Positions 1 through 8,012 of a DNA stretch of 21,233 nucleotides are shown here, one piece after another. The notes under the pieces are model-generated. The model saw only the letters and a list, made by a program, of their open reading frames with translations, searched no databases and was not told where the DNA came from. Location of the stretch: positions 1 through 21,233 of the forward strand of contig NZ_QFPF01000034.1 of assembly GCF_003248605.1 (NCBI RefSeq), in the 5' to 3' direction. The DNA comes from Microbacterium sp. GTDB taxonomy: Bacteria > Actinomycetota > Actinomycetes > Actinomycetales > Microbacteriaceae. Every line of letters begins with the position of its first letter. Position 1 is the first letter of the stretch. Position numbers and translations under genes: made by a program.

Positions 1-5
1 ATGCC

Positions 6-11
6 TAGGCT
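6..11 (+). promoter_or_regulatory. -10 hexamer of a leaderless promoter (hydroxyacid dehydrogenase)
   Basis: TAGGCT fits the actinobacterial TANNNT -10 element and is followed by exactly 6 nt before the ATG at 18. Transcription would therefore start at or next to the A of the start codon, and no Shine-Dalgarno sequence is present. The -35 region lies outside the window. The same 6-nt spacing recurs at three other genes here, which supports the call. Confidence 0.55.
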
Positions 12-17
12 GGGACC

Positions 18-947
18 ATGCCGCATCCGCTCGTCGTGACCGTGCCCACCGAACAGCTCGCCGAGGACCTCGCTCCCCTGCCCGACGGCGTCGACGTCCT
101 GGTGTGGTCGATGGACGGGCCCGCTCCGCGCAGCCACCTCGACATCGTCGTGCCGCCGTACATCTCGGCCGATCGTGTGCTGCCCATGCTCGCCGAGATC
201 GATGTCACCCTCGTGCAGGGCCAGTCCATCGGCTGGGAGCACATCGGGCAGCACCTGCCGACGGGGCTCACCTTCGCCAATGCCTCGAGCGTGCACGAGA
301 CCTCGACCGCCGAGCTCGCGGTGGCCCTCACCCTGGCCGCCCAGCGCCAGATCCCCGACTTCGTCCGCGCCCAGATCAGTGAGCGCTGGACCACCGCGTT
401 CGCCCCGAGTCTCGCCGACCGCCGCGTGCTCCTTCTCGGCTACGGCGGCATCGGCAAAGCTGTCGCCGCGCGCCTGGCGGGCTTCGAGGTCGAGCTCGTG
501 CCGGTCGCCTCCCGCGCGAGAGAGGAAGACGGCATCCACGTGCACGGCGTGGAGGAGCTGAAAGAGCTCCTCCCAACCGTCGACATCGTGATCCTGACAC
601 TGCCGGGGGGCGCGTCGACGCGCCATATTCTCGACGACGACGCCCTCGCCGCCCTGCCCGACGGGGCTCTCGTGGTCAACGTCGGCAGAGGCGAACTCAT
701 CGACACCGACGCCCTCGTCGCGCATGTCGAGCGTGGGCGCATCCGCGCGGCGCTCGATGTCACCGACCCCGAGCCGCTCACGCCGGGTCACCCGCTCTGG
801 ACATCGCCCGGCGTGCTCATCTCCCCGCACGTCGGCGGGGCATCGAGCGCGATGGGTCCGCGGATCGCGCGCCTCGTACGTACGCAGATCGAGCGGATGC
901 TGCGCGGCGAGCCCCCGATCAACGTCGTCATCGACGGGGCTCGCTGA
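18..947 (+). CDS. D-2-hydroxyacid dehydrogenase family protein
   Basis: The 309-residue protein belongs to the NAD(P)-dependent D-isomer-specific 2-hydroxyacid dehydrogenases, cytoplasmic enzymes that interconvert 2-oxoacids and D-2-hydroxyacids. The Rossmann motif GYGGIG is at 141-146. The family catalytic triad is visible: Arg224 in NVGRGELID, Glu252 in DVTDPEPL and His271 in SPHVGG. Length is normal for the family (about 310-330). The ATG at 18 is chosen because it follows a -10 hexamer by 6 nt and gives a full N-terminal catalytic domain. The gene stands alone, and its 3' end faces the convergent MocA-like gene across a palindromic element. Substrate is unknown; phosphoglycerate- or glyoxylate-type 2-oxoacids are possible. 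Family call is firm, substrate open. Confidence 0.92.
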   Translation: MPHPLVVTVPTEQLAEDLAPLPDGVDVLVWSMDGPAPRSHLDIVVPPYISADRVLPMLAEIDVTLVQGQSIGWEHIGQHLPTGLTFANASSVHETSTAELAVALTLAAQRQIPDFVRAQISERWTTAFAPSLADRRVLLLGYGGIGKAVAARLAGFEVELVPVASRAREEDGIHVHGVEELKELLPTVDIVILTLPGGASTRHILDDDALAALPDGALVVNVGRGELIDTDALVAHVERGRIRAALDVTDPEPLTPGHPLWTSPGVLISPHVGGASSAMGPRIARLVRTQIERMLRGEPPINVVIDGAR

Positions 948-964
948 CTCGCGCCCGGCGCGAC

Positions 965-1034
965 GCGAGGACGATTCGCGCGACACGAGGACTTCGGCGC
1001 GCGAATCGTCCTCACCTCGTGCCGGAGTCCTCGC
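965..1034. repeat. Four-word palindromic element, copy 1
   Basis: Two direct words, GCGAGGAC (965-972) and ACGAGGAC (985-992), are followed by two inverted words, GTCCTCAC (1008-1015) and GTCCTCGC (1027-1034). The steps are 20 and 19 bp. An alternative exact 16-bp inverted repeat joins 967-982 with 998-1013. The element lies between the convergent genes ending at 947 and 1012, and its right half encodes the last residues and stop codon of the minus-strand gene. It could act as a bidirectional terminator, but there is no T-tract. Four other places in the window share the geometry with different words. Confidence 0.6.
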
Positions 1035-1602
1035 CACGGGGACGCACGTCGATGTCGGCGCCCGACCACAGGTCGCCGCACTCCACGGTGGCCGCGCCAT
1101 GCCGCGCGAGGTACGCTCCTGCGCCACGATCCTCGGTCAGTCCTGAAATCAGCGCCGGGAAGTGATCGCGGCCGATGAGCGCGGGGTGACCGGGCGCGCC
1201 GCCGTACGTCGCCTGCACGAGGGCCGTCCGCGGCTCCTCGCGCGCCCCGGCGATGATGCGGCGGACGGCGCGGGGGTCGGCATCGGGCGTGTCCACGGGC
1301 ATGACGACGACGGCATCCACCCTCACGGCGCCCAGGCCCGCACGCAGCGTCGCGGACAGACCCCGCGCCCAGTCCTCGACGAGGACGACGACCGCGTCAG
1401 GGGGCACCAGGGGAGCCGCTTCGTCGGCACCGGCGCCGAGTGCGACGAGGACGGGATCGCACCCTCCGCCGCGCAGCAGATCGACGGCGATCGCAAGCCA
1501 GGGCGTGCCATCGGCTCTCCGCGCGAGGGCTTTGGGTCCGCCGAAGCGCGCCCCGGCGCCGGCCGCCAGCACGAGGCCGGCGAGGGGAGGGCGCGATGTC
1601 AC
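1012..1602 (-). CDS. MocA/MobA-like molybdenum cofactor nucleotidyltransferase
   Basis: With the GTG start at 1602 this is a 196-residue NTP-transferase-fold protein of the MocA/MobA class, which transfers CMP or GMP to molybdopterin to make the dinucleotide cofactor of Mo enzymes. Visible are the nucleotide-binding LVLAAGAGARFGGPKAL near residues 10-26, the metal-binding aspartate in VMPVDTP (about 100-106), GHPALIGRDHF (138-148) and a closing ADIDVRP. A GTG at 1632 in the same frame is possible but adds ten unconserved residues and would span the likely -10 TACGCT (1617-1612). The gene is divergent from the XdhC-like gene 50 bp away, and both precede a Mo-hydroxylase, so a role in that enzyme's cofactor is very likely. 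CTP versus GTP specificity is not decided; xanthine-dehydrogenase-type enzymes usually need the cytosine form. Confidence 0.82.
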   Translation of the reverse strand: MTSRPPLAGLVLAAGAGARFGGPKALARRADGTPWLAIAVDLLRGGGCDPVLVALGAGADEAAPLVPPDAVVVLVEDWARGLSATLRAGLGAVRVDAVVVMPVDTPDADPRAVRRIIAGAREEPRTALVQATYGGAPGHPALIGRDHFPALISGLTEDRGAGAYLARHGAATVECGDLWSGADIDVRPRGEDSGTR

Positions 1603-1611
1603 GATGTCGCC

Positions 1612-1617
1612 AGCGTA
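1612..1617 (-). promoter_or_regulatory. -10 hexamer of the MocA-like gene
   Basis: Read on the minus strand, TACGCT is followed by 9 nt and the GTG at 1602. It fits TANNNT and would give a leader of only a few bases. The divergent XdhC-like promoter is about 24 bp away, so the two genes may be controlled together. Confidence 0.4.
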
Positions 1618-1640
1618 GCGCGCGCGTAACACGGCCGGGT

Positions 1641-1646
1641 TAGCGT
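1641..1646 (+). promoter_or_regulatory. -10 hexamer of a leaderless promoter (XdhC-like gene)
   Basis: TAGCGT is followed by exactly 6 nt and the ATG at 1653. No ribosome binding site is visible, so leaderless transcription is the simplest reading. It lies back to back with the MocA-like promoter. Confidence 0.55.
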
Positions 1647-1652
1647 GAACGC

Positions 1653-2756
1653 ATGCTCGAACTGGCCGCCGATCTGCTGCCGCGCCTGCGCGCGGGCGAG
1701 CCTGTCGCGCTCGTCACGGTCACCCGCGTCGCCCGCAGTGCCCCCCGTGGAGCAGGGGCGTCAATGGCGGTGACGGCACGCGGCGAGGTGATCGGCTCGA
1801 TCTCCGGCGGATGCGTCGAGAGCGATGCGGTGGTGCTCGCGCACGCCGTCCTCGCCGACGGCGTCGCGCGCGCCGCGCGCTTCGGATTCAGCGACGAGAC
1901 CGCACACGCGGCGGGACTCGCCTGCGGGGGCACCGTTGACGTGCTCGCCTACCGCCTTGCGCCCGAGGACACGATCTCGCGCACAGCCCTCGACGCATCC
2001 CTCGCCGACGACCGCGTCTCGATCGCCATCGCCACCCGCGGTGAGCGGCAGGGCATGATCCTGGATGTCGAGGCGCTCACCGCGTTCGCCCCCGAGGTCG
2101 CCGCCGAGATGGATGCTGCCGCCGTGCTGGCCGAGACACGACCCATCGCCGACGGATCCTGGCTCGTCCTCTCCCGCGCGCCGCGGGCTCGGCTCATCAT
2201 CGCGGGGGCGGGCGAGCACGCGGCGGCCCTGTGCCGGATCGGTGCGGCGGCAGGTTTCGCCGTCACGATCTGCGATCCGTGGCCCCTGCTCGCCACGCGG
2301 GAACGCTTTCCCGATGCCGCCGAGATCGTCATCGACACCCCCGCGGAGCATCTGGCCACCCTCGCGCCGGATGCCGTCGACGCACGCACCGCCGTGTGCG
2401 TGCTCACCCACGATGAGCGACTCGACATCCCCGCGCTTCATGCCGCTTTGGGCATGAACGTCGGGTTCGTGGGAGCGATGGGTGCGCGGAGCACGGTCGC
2501 GCACCGGCTGAACGCCCTACGGGAGCGCGGCGTGGACGAGGGCGACCTCGCCCGGCTGCACTCTCCGCTCGGGCTCGATCTCGGGGGTGCGTCGCCCGAG
2601 GAGGCCGCCGTCGCCGCGATCGCCGAGATCCTCGCCGCCCGCCACGGCGCGACCGGTCGGCCGCTGCGCGACCTCGCGGGCCCCATCCACGCGCGCACGC
2701 CCGCCGACATCGCGTGCGCCCTGCCCGCCACGCCCGCCACCCCCGCGAGTGCATGA
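1653..2756 (+). CDS. xdhC: XdhC/CoxI-family molybdoenzyme maturation factor
   Basis: The 367-residue protein has both halves of the XdhC family. The N-terminal XdhC_CoxI domain contains SAPRGAGASM (29-38), GSISGGCVE (48-56) and GLACGGTVDVL (88-98). The C-terminal Rossmann-like domain has IIAGAGEHAAALCRIG (182-197), VLTHDERLDIPAL (250-262), FVGAMGAR (272-279) and HSPLGLDLGGASPEEAAVAAIAEI (303-326). In studied systems XdhC binds molybdenum cofactor, helps sulfurate it and delivers it to xanthine-dehydrogenase-type apoenzymes. It has its own leaderless promoter and sits upstream of the phosphorylase and the Mo-hydroxylase genes, so the fused Mo subunit at 4992 is its likely client. The stop codon overlaps the first word of a palindromic element. 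The last 20 or so residues (PATPATPASA) are low complexity. Confidence 0.9.
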   Translation: MLELAADLLPRLRAGEPVALVTVTRVARSAPRGAGASMAVTARGEVIGSISGGCVESDAVVLAHAVLADGVARAARFGFSDETAHAAGLACGGTVDVLAYRLAPEDTISRTALDASLADDRVSIAIATRGERQGMILDVEALTAFAPEVAAEMDAAAVLAETRPIADGSWLVLSRAPRARLIIAGAGEHAAALCRIGAAAGFAVTICDPWPLLATRERFPDAAEIVIDTPAEHLATLAPDAVDARTAVCVLTHDERLDIPALHAALGMNVGFVGAMGARSTVAHRLNALRERGVDEGDLARLHSPLGLDLGGASPEEAAVAAIAEILAARHGATGRPLRDLAGPIHARTPADIACALPATPATPASA

Positions 2757-2823
2757 CACATCGCCGAGTGCACGACATGACCGCCGCGGCCGGCTCGTGC
2801 ACTCGGCGACACGTCGCGCACTC
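2747..2823. repeat. Four-word palindromic element, copy 2
   Basis: Direct words GAGTGCA at 2747-2753 and 2766-2772 are followed by inverted words TGCACTC (2798-2804) and CGCACTC (2817-2823), with both steps 19 bp. The inner pair extends to an exact 15-bp inverted repeat (2761-2775 with 2795-2809). The first word overlaps the end of the XdhC-like coding region. It lies between two co-directional genes, so it could terminate or process their transcript. Geometry matches the elements at 965, 7822, 14125 and 17581. Confidence 0.65.
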
Positions 2824-2846
2824 GGCGCAGATCCAAGGAGACCCGC

Positions 2847-3614
2847 ATGTCCACAGCCGTCGACAAATCCCAGGCCGGAATCGACGCCCGCCAGTACCAC
2901 ATCGGCATCGCCCCGGGTGAGGTCTCCTCGGTGGCGCTGCTTCCCGGCGACCCGTTCCGGGTGCCGTTCGTCGCGGAGTTCCTGACCGATGTGCGGGAGG
3001 TGGCGCACAACCGCGAACACCGCACGATGACCGGCTGGTACAAGGGACGCCACATCACGGCGACATCCACCGGCATGGGCTGCCCGTCCACCGCCATCGC
3101 GGTCGAGGAACTCGCCCGCGTCGGCGTGACGAGCTTCATCCGCGTCGGAAGCTCGGCCGGCGTGCAGCCCGGCATCCTTCCCGGCGACCTGCTCGTGAGC
3201 GAGGGCAGCTTCCGCAACGACGGAACGACCGACGCGTACCTGCCCAAGGGGTTTCCCGCGGTTCCCGATCTCGAACTCACCCTCGCACTGAACCGTCACG
3301 CCGAGCGCATCGCGACAGCATCCGGGGTTCATGCCTACAGCGGCATCAGCGTGAGCGACGACGCGTTCTACGCCGAGACTCCCGAGTGGATCGGCGAGCT
3401 GAACCGGATGGGCATCCTGAACGTCGAGATGGAGGCGTCCGCGCTGTACATCGTCGCGCGGCTGCGTGGCCTGCGGGCCGGAATGGTGTGCGCGTGCTCG
3501 AGCAACCTCGTCGACGGGGCCTCGCTCTACGACGACAACAAGACGGCACTCAAGGACGGTTGGATGCGGTCGATCGAGGCCGCGCTCGAGACCGCCGTCG
3601 AGCTCGAGCTCTGA
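2847..3614 (+). CDS. Nucleoside phosphorylase (uridine/purine nucleoside phosphorylase superfamily)
   Basis: The 255-residue protein is a PNP/UDP-superfamily phosphorylase, which splits a nucleoside with phosphate into base and ribose-1-phosphate in the cytoplasm. It shows the phosphate-site GDPFRV (34-39), STGMGCPSTAI (74-84), RVGSSAGV (99-106, equivalent to the family's RIGTSG loop) and the ribose-binding NVEMEAS (192-198). Length matches uridine phosphorylases (about 250). An AAGGAG ribosome site 8-13 nt before the ATG supports the start. It sits between the XdhC-like factor and the Mo-hydroxylase, so it probably releases the free base that the hydroxylase or the deaminases then process. 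Pyrimidine versus purine specificity cannot be decided here; the closest look is uridine phosphorylase. Confidence 0.85.
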   Translation: MSTAVDKSQAGIDARQYHIGIAPGEVSSVALLPGDPFRVPFVAEFLTDVREVAHNREHRTMTGWYKGRHITATSTGMGCPSTAIAVEELARVGVTSFIRVGSSAGVQPGILPGDLLVSEGSFRNDGTTDAYLPKGFPAVPDLELTLALNRHAERIATASGVHAYSGISVSDDAFYAETPEWIGELNRMGILNVEMEASALYIVARLRGLRAGMVCACSSNLVDGASLYDDNKTALKDGWMRSIEAALETAVELEL

Positions 3615-3623
3615 TCCGGCGCG

Positions 3624-4019
3624 TCATCGCTGGAGGAGCAGTCCGGTCACGGTGCCCACGACGGCCAGGAGGGGGAAGAATCCCTGCACGAGCGCGGCGC
3701 GGCGCTTGCGGCGCGCGCTGAGCGCCAGAACGAGCGCGGCGGCCAGCATCGAGCCGGTGCCGGCGAGGACGAGCGCGGCGCCCGCGGGCTGCGCCCCGGC
3801 GAGCAGCAGAACGATGCCGAGGGACGCCACGACGGCGAGAAACAGGTTGTAGAAGCCCTGGTTGAAGGCCAGCGCCCGCGTGTGCTCCACCTCGGCGTCG
3901 GAGCGGAGCCCGAAGATGCGACGACTGCGGGGTCCGGCCCACACGATCGATTCAAGCCAGAAGATGTAGACGTGCACGATCGCCGAAAGCCCCGCGCAGA
4001 CGATTCCTACGATCAGCAT
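3624..4019 (-). CDS. DUF1304-type small integral membrane protein
   Basis: The 131-residue protein starts at the ATG at 4019, preceded by GGAGG with a 4-5 nt spacer; the open frame runs further upstream but without family similarity. Four hydrophobic segments are visible (about residues 2-25, 55-75, 78-98 and 110-129). The pattern HVYIFWLESIVW, then RTLAFNQGFYN-like TRALAFNQGFYNLFLA, is that of the DUF1304 family. Its function is not known. It is convergent with the phosphorylase gene (9 bp apart) and divergent from the Mo-hydroxylase FAD gene (121 bp apart). No link to the neighbouring pathway is evident. Confidence 0.75.
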   Translation of the reverse strand: MLIVGIVCAGLSAIVHVYIFWLESIVWAGPRSRRIFGLRSDAEVEHTRALAFNQGFYNLFLAVVASLGIVLLLAGAQPAGAALVLAGTGSMLAAALVLALSARRKRRAALVQGFFPLLAVVGTVTGLLLQR

Positions 4020-4129
4020 GCGACCTCCTCGACCCGCCCAGCCTGGCACAGACCGCGGCGCGGTAACACAGCCGAAATCCGCGCCTGATTCACTCGCATT
4101 GTTCACCTGATCAACAGACCCACACCGCC

Positions 4130-4135
4130 GGGAGG
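4130..4135 (+). promoter_or_regulatory. Ribosome binding site deciding a GTG start
   Basis: GGGAGG followed by 5 nt precedes the GTG at 4141. No ATG exists nearby in this frame and the protein begins with the expected FAD-domain region, so the GTG start is well supported. Confidence 0.65.
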
Positions 4136-4140
4136 ACCCC

Positions 4141-4995
4141 GTGGACCTCAACACCGTGACGAGCTTCCGTCGCGCACGCACGCGCGCGGACCTCGTGCTC
4201 GAACCCGGTGAGATCCTGCTCGGCGGCGGCACGTGGCTCTATGGCGAGCCGCAGCCCGAGGCGACGGGCCTGGTCGATCTGACGACGATGGGCTGGCCCG
4301 ACCTCGACGTGACCGCCGAGGGGCTGACCATCGGCGCAACCTGCACGATCGCGACGCTGGTCGCCTTCGCGCAGGGGCGTCATCGGATCAGCCCGCCCGC
4401 CGACTGGACGGCGACGACCACGTTCCCGGTGGCCGCGAACGCGCTGCTGGCCTCGTTCAAGATCTGGAACACCGCGACGGTCGGCGGCAACATCTGCCGC
4501 TCGTTCGCCGCCGGCGCCATGGTCTCCCTGGCGGCCGGGCTCGACGGGGTCGCTCTGATCTGGACGCCGGACGGCGGCGAACGTCGTGTGGCGGTCGCCG
4601 ACCTCGTCACCGGCAACGGCGAGAACGACCTCGCACACGGCGAGGTGCTGCGCGCGGTCGAACTGCCGGCATCCGCCCTGACATCCCGACTGATCCTGCA
4701 CAAGATCGCTCTCGCCGAGCTCGGTCGCTCCGGTGCGGTCGTCACGGGCCGACTCGACGACGACGGTGGAGCGGTCTTCGGCATCACGGCCGCAACCCTC
4801 CGCCCGACGATCCTTCGTTACGCCGCGATGCCCACCGCCGAGCGGCTGGCCGGGCACGTCGGCGCCGCGACCGGCTTCTACACCGATCCGCTCGGCAGCG
4901 CGGACTGGCGCCGCGGGGTCGCGATCGTGTTGGCGGAGCGCGCCCGGCGCGAGCTCGCCGCGGCACCCGAGACGGAAGGCGGGCAGACCCGATGA
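4141..4995 (+). CDS. FAD-binding subunit of a xanthine-dehydrogenase-type molybdenum hydroxylase
   Basis: The 284-residue protein is the FAD subunit (CoxM/XdhB type, PCMH fold) of a Mo-hydroxylase. It passes electrons from the iron-sulfur clusters to the final acceptor. FAD-binding motifs are [10 protein letters not shown] (26-35), [10 protein letters not shown] (64-73) and [13 protein letters not shown] (113-125); a CO-dehydrogenase flavoprotein C-terminal domain follows from about 180. Length is normal for the family (270-290). It begins at a GTG with a good ribosome site and its stop overlaps the next ATG (ATGA), so the two genes are translationally coupled and encode one complex. The substrate is not shown by this subunit. 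Confidence 0.9.
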   Translation: MDLNTVTSFRRARTRADLVLEPGEILLGGGTWLYGEPQPEATGLVDLTTMGWPDLDVTAEGLTIGATCTIATLVAFAQGRHRISPPADWTATTTFPVAANALLASFKIWNTATVGGNICRSFAAGAMVSLAAGLDGVALIWTPDGGERRVAVADLVTGNGENDLAHGEVLRAVELPASALTSRLILHKIALAELGRSGAVVTGRLDDDGGAVFGITAATLRPTILRYAAMPTAERLAGHVGAATGFYTDPLGSADWRRGVAIVLAERARRELAAAPETEGGQTR

Positions 4996-7769
4996 GATTC
5001 GAGATCGACGGCGCATCCCTCGAGGCGGAGCCCCGGCCCGGCCAGTGCCTGCGCACGCTGCTGCGCGAGCACGGGCGCACCGAGGTCAAGAAGGGCTGCG
5101 ACGCGGGCGACTGCGGCGCGTGCGCCGTGCTGCTCGACGGTGAGCCGGTGCACTCCTGCATCGTCCCCGCCCCGAGGGTCGAGGGCCGACGGGTGACCAC
5201 CGCCGCGGGTCTCGCTCCGGGCGACGAACTCCATCCCGTGCAAGAGGCCCTGATCGAGCACTTCGGCTTCCAGTGCGGCTTCTGCACCCCCGGCATGAGC
5301 GTGACCGCGTCCGCGCTGGGCCCGGACGACCTGCCCGATCTCGACCGCCGCATGAAGGGCAGCCTCTGCCGCTGCACGGGCTACCGCCCGATCCGCGAGG
5401 CGATCATGGGCGCGGTCCGCGAGACGACCAAGCGGGATGCCGAGGCTCCGGTATCCGCGCGCGCCCCCGGCGTATGCGATCACGGCGCCGCATATTCGGG
5501 CGTGGGCGCATCCGTCTCGCCCGAGCCCGCGCGCCGTGTCGTGCAGGGGCAGGAGCCGTTCACGTTCGATGTCGCGCAGCCCGGAACGCTGGTGCTGCGC
5601 GTGGTCGGATCACCGCATGCGCACGCGCGCATACGTTCGATCGACACCACCGCCGCGCGCGCCGTCGCCGGCGTGGTGGCCGTCTTCACGCACGAGGACG
5701 CGCCCGCGACGCGCTACTCCACGGGCAGGCACGAACACCGCACGGACGACCCCGACGACACCCGGCTGCTCGATGACGTCGTCCGACACGTCGGCCAGCG
5801 GGTCGCCGCCGTCGTCGCCGAGACGGCCGCCGCTGCCGAGGAGGCCTGCCGCCTCATCACGATCGACTACGAGGTGCGTCCCGCGGTCTTCGAGCCCGAG
5901 GCGGCACGCAGCCCCGGCGCACCGCTGCTGCATCCCGATCGCACCCCGGCCGACCGGGTGGCGGACGCCGGCCGCAACGTCGTCGCGGCTCTGCACGCCG
6001 GGTACGGGGGCGACGTCGATGCCGCGCTGGCCGCCAGCGCCGTCACCGTGTCGGGAACGTGGCAGACCGCGCGCGTCTCGCACGCCCAGCTCGAGACGCA
6101 CGGCGCCGTCGGCTGGATGGACGACGAGGGCCGCCTCGTCATCCGCTCGAGCACGCAGGTGCCCTTCCTCACTCGCGACGAGCTGTGCCACGTCTTCGAC
6201 CTGCCGCGGGAGAAGGTCCGCGTCTACGCGCCGCGGGTGGGCGGCGGCTTCGGCGGCAAGCAGGAGATCTTCACCGAGGACCTCGTGGCCCTCGCCGTAC
6301 TGCGCACCGGACGTCCGGTCGCGTACGAGTTCTCGCGCACCGACCAGTTCCAGCGCGCTGCGGTGCGGCATCCCATGCGCGTCACGGTCACCCTGGGCGC
6401 CACGCGCGAGGGGGAGCTCACCGCGATCAAGCTCGAGGTGCTCAGCGACACCGGCGCATACGGCAACCACGCGATCGGCGTGATGTTCCATTCCTGCTCC
6501 GAGTCGATCAGCCTCTACCGCGCGCCCGTCAAGCGCGTCGACGCAGAGGCGGTCTACACCAACAACGTGCCCTCGGGCGCGTTCCGCGGCTACGGCCTCG
6601 GGCAGGTGCAGCTGGGTGTCGAGTCCGCGATGGACGAGCTCGCCCTGCGGCTGGGCATCGACCCCTTCGATCTGCGGCGCATCAATGCGGTGCGCGAGGG
6701 CGAGGCGCCCCTGGCGTGGCACGACGAGCCCGAGCACGATGTCATCTGGGGCAGCTACGGCCTCGACCAGTGTCTCGATCTCGCGCAGGATGCGCTGCGG
6801 CGCGGCAACGGCTCGGTCGCTCCCGAGGGCTGGCTCGTGGGCGAGGGCATGGCCTCGACCATGATCGCCACGATGGCCCCCCGCGGACACATCGCGCACA
6901 CGACGGCGACCCTCCGCCCCGACGGCACCTACGCGGTGCGCACCGGCACGGCCGAGTTCGGCAACGGCACGACGACGGTCCAGCGCCAGATCGCAGCATC
7001 CGTCTTCGGCGTGGGCGGCGAGCGCATCACGCTCGCGCACGCCGACACCGACGTGGTCGCCCACGACACGGGGGCGTTCGCCTCGGCCGGCACGACCGTG
7101 GCGGGCAAGGCCCTGTACGCCGCGTGCCTCGCGCTTCGGGAGCGGATGCTGCAGCTCGCCGCCGCTCGTCGTGACGTCTCCGCGGCGGACTGCGCCCTCG
7201 TCGACGACGGCGTGCAGACCCCCGCGGGGATCGTGACCTTCGCCGAGATCGTCGCCGCGGCATCGGCCGACGAACGTGCATCCGATGGGCTCGTCGCGCG
7301 CGGCGAGGAGTTCGGCGACGTGCGCTCGCTCGCCTTCAACGTGCACGCGGTGCGCGTTGCCGTCGACCCCGAGACCGGCAGCGTGCGGATCCTGCAGCAG
7401 ATCCAGGCGGCCGATGCGGGGTTCGTGATGAATCCCGCGCAGTGCATCGGTCAGATCGAGGGCGGCGTCGCACAGGGCGTGGGCAGCGCGCTGTACGAAG
7501 AGGTGATGGTCGATGAGCGGGGCGCGGTCGAGAACCCGATGTTCCGGCTCTACCGGGTGCCGCAGATGGCCGACATCCCCGACACCGAGGTGTACTTCGC
7601 CGACACCGACGACGATCTGGGTCCCTTCGGCGCCAAGTCGATGAGCGAGTCGCCGTACAACCCGGTGGCCCCCGCGATCGGCAACGCGATCGCCCGGGCC
7701 CTCGGCTCGCGGCCGTACGAGCAGCCCTTCTCGCGCGATCGCGTCTGGCGGCTCGCCCAGCAGCGCTGA
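4992..7769 (+). CDS. Fused 2Fe-2S and molybdopterin subunit of a xanthine-dehydrogenase-type hydroxylase
   Basis: This 925-residue protein joins two subunits that are often separate. Residues 1-75 are a plant-type ferredoxin domain with Cys36, 41, 44 and 56. Residues 80-150 are the helical 2Fe-2S domain with CGFC (95-98) and CRC (126-128). A linker follows to about 185, then the aldehyde oxidase/xanthine dehydrogenase large subunit. There, GGGFGGK (417-423), AFRGYGLGQ (530-538) and [11 protein letters not shown] (656-666) match cofactor-binding loops. [21 protein letters not shown] (880-900) carries Glu886 at the catalytic position; the common KGVGE is KSMSE here. The layout resembles fused aldehyde oxidoreductases (about 900 aa). 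The start is the ATG overlapping the FAD gene's stop; a longer upstream frame is its shadow. Neighbouring deaminases and a phosphorylase favour a purine-like N-heterocycle substrate; an aldehyde is possible. Confidence 0.92.
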   Translation: MRFEIDGASLEAEPRPGQCLRTLLREHGRTEVKKGCDAGDCGACAVLLDGEPVHSCIVPAPRVEGRRVTTAAGLAPGDELHPVQEALIEHFGFQCGFCTPGMSVTASALGPDDLPDLDRRMKGSLCRCTGYRPIREAIMGAVRETTKRDAEAPVSARAPGVCDHGAAYSGVGASVSPEPARRVVQGQEPFTFDVAQPGTLVLRVVGSPHAHARIRSIDTTAARAVAGVVAVFTHEDAPATRYSTGRHEHRTDDPDDTRLLDDVVRHVGQRVAAVVAETAAAAEEACRLITIDYEVRPAVFEPEAARSPGAPLLHPDRTPADRVADAGRNVVAALHAGYGGDVDAALAASAVTVSGTWQTARVSHAQLETHGAVGWMDDEGRLVIRSSTQVPFLTRDELCHVFDLPREKVRVYAPRVGGGFGGKQEIFTEDLVALAVLRTGRPVAYEFSRTDQFQRAAVRHPMRVTVTLGATREGELTAIKLEVLSDTGAYGNHAIGVMFHSCSESISLYRAPVKRVDAEAVYTNNVPSGAFRGYGLGQVQLGVESAMDELALRLGIDPFDLRRINAVREGEAPLAWHDEPEHDVIWGSYGLDQCLDLAQDALRRGNGSVAPEGWLVGEGMASTMIATMAPRGHIAHTTATLRPDGTYAVRTGTAEFGNGTTTVQRQIAASVFGVGGERITLAHADTDVVAHDTGAFASAGTTVAGKALYAACLALRERMLQLAAARRDVSAADCALVDDGVQTPAGIVTFAEIVAAASADERASDGLVARGEEFGDVRSLAFNVHAVRVAVDPETGSVRILQQIQAADAGFVMNPAQCIGQIEGGVAQGVGSALYEEVMVDERGAVENPMFRLYRVPQMADIPDTEVYFADTDDDLGPFGAKSMSESPYNPVAPAIGNAIARALGSRPYEQPFSRDRVWRLAQQR

Positions 7770-7821
7770 CCCGCGGCGCCGGGTGGCAGCATCCCGTCGC
7801 CCGCGCCGCGCCCGCTCTCCT

Positions 7822-7891
7822 GCGTTGGGGCGTCGAAATCACGGTGGGGCGCGCTGCTCCACGCCCCAGCGTTGGCCTGACGCCCCAACGC
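7822..7891. repeat. Four-word palindromic element, copy 3
   Basis: Outer arms 7822-7834 and 7879-7891 are an exact 13-bp inverted repeat. Inner arms 7845-7851 and 7862-7868 (TGGGGCG/CGCCCCA) are exact too, and the spacers between them are 10 nt on each side. Read as words, (T/G)TGGGGCG repeats at 7825 and 7844 and its complement CGCCCCA at 7862 and 7881, a step of 19 bp in both halves. It lies 52 bp after the Mo-subunit stop and may end that transcript, although no T-tract follows. Confidence 0.65.
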
Positions 7892-7931
7892 CCCCTGCCG
7901 AGCACCAAGCGCCTCCAGGGGCGACGCGCGG

Positions 7932-7954
7932 TGATTGCCCGCGGCAATGCATGA
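7932..7954 (+). promoter_or_regulatory. Operator-like site upstream of the XRE-cupin regulator gene
   Basis: TGATTGCC-N4-GCAAT-N2-ATGAT contains the palindrome ATTGC-N5-GCAAT (7934-7948). A near copy lies at 8654-8676 in front of the substrate-binding protein gene; the two 28-bp windows agree at 20 positions. The site is about 50 bp upstream of the regulator's -10 hexamer. Autoregulation by the adjacent XRE-cupin protein is the obvious inference. Confidence 0.55.
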
Positions 7955-8000
7955 TCGATCGCACCTATCGAAAACGCCGCCGTTTCGCCGCCCGGATCGC

Positions 8001-8006
8001 TAGGGT
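8001..8006 (+). promoter_or_regulatory. -10 hexamer of a leaderless promoter (XRE-cupin regulator 1)
   Basis: TAGGGT is followed by exactly 6 nt and the GTG at 8013. No Shine-Dalgarno sequence precedes the GTG, so leaderless translation is likely and fixes the start. Confidence 0.55.
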
Positions 8007-8012
8007 GGATCG

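Noticed and set aside
965..1034. Classical rho-independent terminator
   Set aside because: The stem is strong but no T-tract follows on either strand, and the right arm is coding; kept as a repeat element.
2747..2823. CRISPR array or riboswitch
   Set aside because: Only two direct and two inverted words with no spacers, and no known riboswitch core; a palindromic element explains it.
4233..4991. Upstream extension of the fused Mo subunit to 4233
   Set aside because: The extension overlaps the whole FAD gene in another frame and is Arg-rich nonsense; the ATG at 4992 begins exactly at the ferredoxin domain.
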